The position numbers were made by a program, and so were the translations under genes. A model generated the notes under the pieces. It had not been told where the DNA came from and did no database searches. It saw nothing but the letters and a program-made list of their open reading frames with translations. 64,000 bases of DNA from Tyto alba. Taxonomy: Eukaryota > Chordata > Aves > Strigiformes > Tytonidae. The stretch is from assembly GCF_018691265.1 (NCBI RefSeq), contig NW_024881303.1, forward strand, positions 13,819,777 to 13,883,776, written 5' to 3'. This document shows positions 56,921 to 64,000 of the stretch, piece after piece (position 1 is the stretch's first letter; each line of letters begins with the position of its first letter).

Positions 56921-59900
56921 TTACACATCAGGAGGTACTGTGACTCACATACATTCCTCACTGCCCAATTCCTATTTTCTTTTCTTGCACCTGAAGTGTT
57001 AGCAGTAAGTCAGGACAGTTTGGCTGCTGGGTTCATTATACTGACTTAGAAGGAAGAAAGGGGAATGGATATAAGAGCTAACTTGCTGCTATTGGAGGTC
57101 TAAAATCTATCAGTGCTTTGCTTTGCTTCTGCAGGAAGGAAAAGGAGATGTGCAGATCCTTCTGCAGACACAAGGATGGAGCGGGAAGACTGAAGAAGAA
57201 GACATCTTTGCTATTGCTACTTTGAATTACTTCATCATATGACCATGCCTTTAGTCATGATCATGTCTTTTGAGTAGCGCATGTGAACAGAACTTTAGTA
57301 ACTCCAGTCAATGCAGTCCCCTTCCCTCAGGTTGAGAAAACTATTTTTCCATGTTCTTACTCTGTGCTTCAGGGAGATTCTGCAATTTCACTGCCTGAAG
57401 CCAAAGTCTTACTGCACAGCTGAGAGGCTTTCAGCAACTTGTTACTCATTCCAGAGAAACTGGCTGAATTTGTTGATAGTTTCATCATGTCATGCTAAAT
57501 ATTTCACTACCACTTTTCCTCTCCCTTTATGCCTGATCACCTTCAAGTCTCATTTGACTAGACCAAGGTATCAGTTTTTGCAGTGCCAGCTGCAATAACA
57601 ACCTAATTGCTACTTGGGTTGTAATGAAATGCATCTCTTTTTGCCTAACATCGCCTAATACCCCCATAGAAACCAAATTAGACCCCCACCTTCTGTGAGC
57701 TCCTGCAGTGTTAACCTTCTCTCCCTCTCTGACTGGATTTTCTTCAGAAGTCTTCAGGTATCTACAATTCAATTAAATGCCCAGGGAAATGTGAAGATGT
57801 GGTGGAGACGGGTAGGAGCTGTGGTTTCCAAGCAGGGCTGGAAGGCATTTGGAAATCTTTACCAGAGCATAACTGCTTTTTTAACTCTAAATTCACACTT
57901 CAGTTGCCTCTACAGTTAAGTCACAAGAAGTCATTACACCCATCATCAGAATAGTTGCTGAGTACACACAGGTGTGATGCTTGTTACTGTGGGGTTAATC
58001 AGGTGTACAAGGGAGCCCTACTCAGAATCTGGAAGGAGAAAGCATCATCTGGAATTTTCTCTTAGTAAGATCTGAGCAACACATGCACCTGTTGTTTTTA
58101 TAATCCCTGCTCTTTCTAACTTCATCTCTATACTTGGTGATTACACCTCCAAATTATGGTTTCACTGCAGTAATGCATTTCATGATGACAAAAGGAATTC
58201 CAGTCTCGATCCTAAAAAACAGGAACCCTCTTTGACCAGACCTGCACACAGAGTGGTGCAGTTCTGGAAATGGTGTTTTCTGCATCCTGAGATGTCGTCA
58301 TCAATCCAAAACCAAGGAACTGGGATATGCACTTTAGCAGGGACGTAAATGGGTTTCAGTCATTTCACATTTCTTCTGCTATACACTGATGGCACCTCAC
58401 TCATCACTGGAGAGCAGCATGGGAGAATAGAGTACATAACACACAGATAAACTTCCTTCCTTTCTGTTTTGACCATAAGGGCTGAAATTCAGGTGAGAAC
58501 AGGAGAGCAGCTACCAAAGAGCTGTTTCAACACAAAGTTGTGGAGAAGTGACATGCACTTCACATGTTCACACATAGGCACAGACACCAGGCTGGAAAGT
58601 CGAAACTGTGAATCCTCCCCAAGGACAGACTTTTCAATAAACTTTCAAAAGCAACATGCTGTTTTTCAGAAGTGTTCTTATATCTACATTTTGTTCACTT
58701 CAATACTTCCAGACTGAACTCAACACAGCAACCAAGCAGAGGAAAGCTCCAGAAGAACAGAGGCTCCTCTTTTAAATCTTCATAGGGCTGCTGTTTGCCT
58801 CCAAACTAGCTTTCAAGGAAGGTCCATGTGTGTTATTGAGCACTTAGGGTTTTTTTTTCTATGAACACACCCATATCGGTAATAGCAAGATATATCACCC
58901 TGTACAGTTTCATATCAACAGTTTGATTCTGTCAAAAATCTGCCTGCTTAAAAAAGTCCTCAATAACAACTTCGACAAAAGCTGGCAGTACTGACAGCCA
59001 GTCTGTCTCCTTTAGTTCTCCCACACACCTGGATACATATATAGATATACACATAGAGCAGGAGGGAGAGAAAATAAAATATCTCCTAGACTTGCTTGTC
59101 CACATCTCTTTACTACTGGACAAATAGCTTTTTCCCACACAGTCTCTTACATATTACCTCCTTCTCATCAAGCTTATAGAACAATTCTGGAGAAAAATGA
59201 AATATTGAAGGACTAATCCTTTATTTAAAAAGCCACCAGATATGAATGGTTGGCTCTGACAATTTATTACTGATTCTGGGAAGATTGGGAGAATAAATGT
59301 TTCATTTGTCTTTGCAAGTGACAGATGAAAGGAGTAAAATACTCATCAGCTCTGGGGAGCTGCAACTTTTCACTTTCTGAAAGAAAATTTAAAAAAAAAA
59401 TCAGAAATTCAGGTATTTCCTTACTTAAAGATCACTGTTGATGCTTCTCAAGGAGAACTTTTATCTCTTCTGTGTTACACCTACAATGGAGCATTAGGGT
59501 CTTAGATTAGCTGTTAAGTGAAAAGGTCAGCATAATTACAGGTTTGTCATCTCAGGTCAAGAGACAGTCTTCTGAAGGCATATAACACATCATTTTTTTC
59601 TCTGCTTGTGCAAGTTTTTAAAAGTTTGTTTAAGCCTTCAATTACTCCTTATCCTGCTTTCCAAATCAGCTGGCTAAGTGGTGGCACCTTTTCTCTCTAT
59701 ATCTATTTCTACCACATTATATTTTTCCTCAATGCAGCCACTCTTCCCCTCTCTTGTCTCTCCTTTTGTCAAACCAAACTACCACTCATGCTTAGAGAAA
59801 CAAATAAGAAAATAACGTACTTTGCATTTGGAGGAAAATGTTCTAGCTGAACCCATAAAAAGGCATAAAACACCCTCAAAGGAGTAAATTACACTCCTGA

Positions 59901-62900
59901 AAGACAGTATGATGAACTGCCTCTGATATACCCAAGACCAGACCTGTAGTCATACTCTTCACATTAAAATCATAGTAAGAGAAATAATTACCTGGTAGGG
60001 GGCATTTGGAGAAATTGCCGAGTGCTTGCTCTGTAAAGCTGTTCCACACTTCCTTGCTGCAGATGGTCATCAGAAGAATGGTTGAGAAAAGCCACAATTT
60101 CAGGGTCAATCAATTGTCCTGCTTGCATGGCTCTGAGTGGCTCAGCATGCCACGGGCAAGGCAGAAGGTCCCCTCATAACAGCTGCACCGCATGTCTGAA
60201 TACAAATAATGCCTGCTTCACATATAAACTCCTTCATTGCCATTTCGAAGGAATACCTGGTACAGGACTCTCTATTTTGTCAGGGACAAGTAATTAACTG
60301 TGACACCACAAATGGCATTTTGCAAAAATTATTTGGATATCACATCTATGGTTAAGATTATGGGGCCATTTTCTCTGCCTATCTGCCTAAATGCACACAT
60401 AAAAGATAATGGTTTCTTAAAATCTATTACCCCTCCATCAATGTGTCTTAATTTTAAGATAACTGTTCACTTTTATGCCATCACTGGTATGCATCAGTTT
60501 GAACACAACCAACTCTCATGATACTGCCTTGTGGTTTATGGTGTCTCTTTACAGTAAAAAGAAATAACATCTTTGTTCTATTTTTATATGATTCCTTGTT
60601 TTGGGCCTCATCTGGTGTTCAAATGCGCTCACAAACCTGCTCAGATCTCAATGTTTTTGGAAGTCATAGGCAGGAAAGCAGGTGTGTATAAGTCCATAGA
60701 TACCACTTTTCTGCATCTGCTCTTCTTGTGTTATCCCAGAAATAAAGCAATCTGGATTTGAAAGGTGAGAAAAAAACACAGTTCTGTTAAGGAGAGCCTA
60801 TACAGTGAGTCTTACATCCTTGAGAAGGAAAACCCTGAGCAGATTGGCATAATTGTGCCAGTGAAGTCCCAAAGAAGATTGTTAACCTATTCCTCAAACC
60901 CCAGGGGCTTTACAAGAAATGAAGTAGGATTCTGGGCTTCTATATGAGTACTAAGCTAATTTCAAGGCTAGGAAGACTAGCTAGACTTCACAGGTAGACT
61001 ATCCTCAGCAATGCTCTTTTCACTATCCTCTTAACAGCCTGAAAACGTCATTGGTAGGTTATATTTTAGGTAGAAATCAGTAGGTGTTTGTGAAAGTAAA
61101 CGAGCAATAAGGTGCCCTAATCCTCAGTAAAGATGATGCAAAACAGAATTAGATCTACTGTTGCAAAGGTATGACCCACTTCACTCCATGAAGCTAGAGA
61201 AGTCTTTTCCCTCAATAACTCTGCTAGAGACACGTTTATGAAGCTTGAGGATGGAAGCCTTTGTCCTTCACATGGAAGCAGTTACATTAGGCAGGATGAC
61301 CTGTACTGGATAAATTATGCCTCAGGTAGTCCCTAAATGTCCTACTAAACAAAGCTGTCATCTAATTAAACTACATCCCTGTATCCAGGACAACACACAG
61401 TTGTTATGATGGCCCCTGCAGAGCTGGCAGGTGCTGCAGCGTGGGGACTCCATGGCTGCTCTGGTTTCCTCCTTTCCTCTTGCGGCTCTGAAGTCCGTGA
61501 GAGTCTGATATGGAGGTTTGCAGAAGACACCAACTTAATTAAATTGAAGTTGTTCTTGTAGAAAAGTGATAGATTATTTAATTCTTTCTAGTTATAGATG
61601 AAAGGAGCTACAACAGCCAAGAGAAAATATAGGACATCGAACACTTTTCAGATGAAGTTTTTAGATCATGACTATTTGTACACTCAATATAGGAAAAAGT
61701 AAAAACCCCCATGTTCCTAGTCAAGTTACACCTAAATTGAATTCTCACTGTAACTGAACTATAGTGAAGAATGCTGGACTGATAATCCTGAAGTAAGATG
61801 ATGAAAGCTAATAGTATCTTCTTTGTATACACATATGCATTACAATTCCAGCATAGATTCCTTGCTGTTCTGGTCAAGCCCAAAAACTTAGTTGCCGTAA
61901 AAAGATTTATAGTGTTGTTATGCACTGAGTCCATCACAAATTGCTTTGTCCAGTTTGCTAGACACTTCTTTCAGTTCTCAGCATCAGTATCTGGAGTCAG
62001 TCTATTCGTTACTGAATAATACCAGCAGGTTTTTAATTCCAAAATTAATTTCCAGTCAGAACTTGCCAGGATTTTTGTGTGGCACACCAACAGTCAAACA
62101 CAGGGGCTCAAACTGTGATAGAAAAATTAATACAGAAAATGTGATGAAAGCTGCCAAAAGAAAATTCAATCTCAAGTGAGTACTGGCAGAAATATAGCCT
62201 TTGTCATTATAAAGAGGTACTGTGAAAACTGATTTTGCCATAGAATTTTTCCAATGTAACAAAAATAAAACTCACAGCAAAGGCCCTTTAATTCATTCTG
62301 CCAATGATATATGACATGTTACACAGATACCAACCAAAGGCAAAAACAAGAACAAATTTCCAAATACATTTTGAAGTCCCTATTTTATTCAAAACCAAGA
62401 GAAAAGTCAGATAATCCAGGTAGAAAGTCTGCTCTGAACTACTGAAATTATGTGGAAGTTATTAATATCCTCTGGAGATAAGCAAAGGTATAATTTACTA
62501 ATTTTTACAAATATTAATTTTATAGAGTCCTATTGATTTAATTGGTGTTAAACAGAAATAGACTTATTGGAAAACACTTACTGAAAATATGAAAAGGATG
62601 CAAAAAGATCTTTGTTTTTCTGCAAAAACTCAGGTGTATTTTGTGTAGTTTGTGCCATCGATGTGCTCAGAGTAGATAGCAGAGTTTAAATTTCAGGAAG
62701 ACATTGGAAGCCTCCCCTCAGTGACATTTTCAGTGGCAGTAAAGCAATGGAAGGACAACTGGAAAGGGAATTCAAGTATACGGGAGACTTCAGACATGGG
62801 ATATTCATTATGTTTTCTTCTTCAACACCATGTGCCATACCAAATCAAATGTTTATTTTAAGGAAATTACTTTGGTTTGCATTGTTTCCTCTTTAGCTCC

Positions 62901-64000
62901 GTTTGCAGATATGAACCTGTGGCTCTTCTGTTTTGAAGTGGGAGTGCCAAAGTTTATATCTTGAGTTCATCCCCTTGAGCAATTTGTGGGTGAACTCAAC
63001 TTTCTGTTTCTACCTTTTGGCTTTAGTTTCTTGAGAACTAGAGTGTAACAAAATTTTGTGCCAGCACACCAGGGATAAAATCTCCATATGAGCTTGCAAC
63101 AGCAGCAGGAAACTAGCGTAAATATCTAAACACTTTTCTGTTCAATCCTGTGCATCTATGGCTAAGCTATGAAGAAGAAAACAAATACAAATAAAGGTGG
63201 GGAGGGAGGGAAAAGAGAGGATGATACCTGTATTCTGTATTTAAAATCCCATTAATTGTTTTGATAATCCTGATCTATAGAAACTTGAGTACACATAAAT
63301 CACTACTAAACCAAATCTGGTAACAGGGTAAGATAGTCCTTAAAACCATGTTTATATATCTGGAAAGAAATTAAAATGTATCAGCAAGGACTTTGACTAG
63401 GAAAGCAGATACAGGAGGCACTCTGCCATCAAACAGTAAAATATTATTTAGGTCTACAGGGCAGTCTATCATTTCTTAACTCAAGAGTAACTTCACAAGA
63501 TAACCTTGTGATGAATTAATCACTGGACTGATGTTGAAGGATGTATTAGAAGCAATGTTAATAATTCATTGATGTTGATTGCCGTAGGTAGGATAATCTC
63601 AAAATTGTTTGTTTCACATGCAAGTACAGTTCATCAACAAGGGTAATTTTGCCAAAGCTCAAGAAAATTAATAAAAATTAGTGGGAGGAATATTAAAATA
63701 AATTGGGATTTCTTAGTGAACAAATTTTATTAGAGACTGTTAAAAAGTGACAACTCAGTGGATGAATGAAGGCAGAAATTCCAATTGATGGAAAATGACA
63801 GAAAGGAAAACAGGAGAAATAGATGTCAGTGTAAATTAGAATTTAGAAAATATAGAAAACTGATGAGAAAATCTAAGGACACAAGGGTGAAAAATCAACA
63901 TCTGGCAAGAAAAATAATGTTAGGAATATTTATGGAAACATAGTTTCCAAATTTTTATATACATGATTTGGTAGCAATAAAACCCATCCATTAATTGATC

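Larger units (their letters stand above)
54091..64000. other. Unique AT-rich non-coding stretch
   Basis: No gene, named transposon or RNA gene is recognised. Features are an A26 run at 55453-55478, a 15-bp tandem repeat at 56881-56920 and a GGGGCCAAATTCAGC motif at about 54192 like that of old amniote repeats. The longest frame is 109 codons on the minus strand (61608-61937), with no domain I know. Confidence 0.55.

Noticed and set aside
61470..61580. TTTGCAGAAGACACCAACTTA, readable as FAEDTNL, like the CR1 motif C FADDTKL
   Set aside because: The match is about 20 bp with no other CR1 motif on either side, so chance is likely.

Overview
The window looks like AT-rich, CpG-depleted, non-coding DNA from a bird, most likely a neoavian. 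Three signs support this: CR1 LINE fragments ending in the avian CR1 3' signature (CATTCTGTGATTCTATGA), solo LTRs of types common in bird endogenous retroviruses (ERVL-like and probably ERVK-like), and very old, decayed LINE and MIR-like pieces. I see no complete protein-coding gene, tRNA, rRNA, CRISPR array or bacterial feature. Open frames are short and lack recognisable homology, apart from transposon remnants. The window is best read as intergenic or long-intron sequence.

Layout. Positions 1-17000 are mostly unique AT-rich sequence with homopolymer and (TTTG)n/(CAAAA)n tracts, one MIR-like fragment (about 4869-4955) and a doubtful CR1 tail (about 10724). At 16995-17580 lies an ancient minus-strand LINE reverse-transcriptase remnant, split by a G/T-rich tract. 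At 18388-18600 there is a minus-strand CR1 3' end. Positions 18745-19330 are the most gene-like part of the window: a CpG-enriched block whose distal part (19168-19319) is a 50-codon open frame framed by plausible splice sites. From 19330 to 39080 the sequence is again mainly unique, with a CR1 tail (22089), a MIR-like SINE (23160), a perfect 20-bp inverted repeat (28233-28278) and a somewhat GC-richer unrecognised stretch (31440-33530).

Positions 39085-48284 are a cluster of LTRs. They are a 592-bp solo LTR with perfect ACAGG target-site duplications, a 1123-bp LTR on the plus strand, a shorter LTR remnant carrying 21-bp repeats, and a 1084-bp LTR on the minus strand related to the 1123-bp one. 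Long A-rich and T-rich tracts flank the third of these. A 5'-truncated CR1 with a decayed reverse transcriptase occupies 51030-52350. A further CpG-containing block at 53600-54090 could be a conserved non-coding element. Positions 54090-64000 hold nothing I can name.

The named elements do not form an operon or pathway. They are independent insertions, none with an intact coding region, and I found no convincing undescribed system. The loci most worth checking are the 18745-19330 block, the 28.2-kb hairpin and the LTR cluster.
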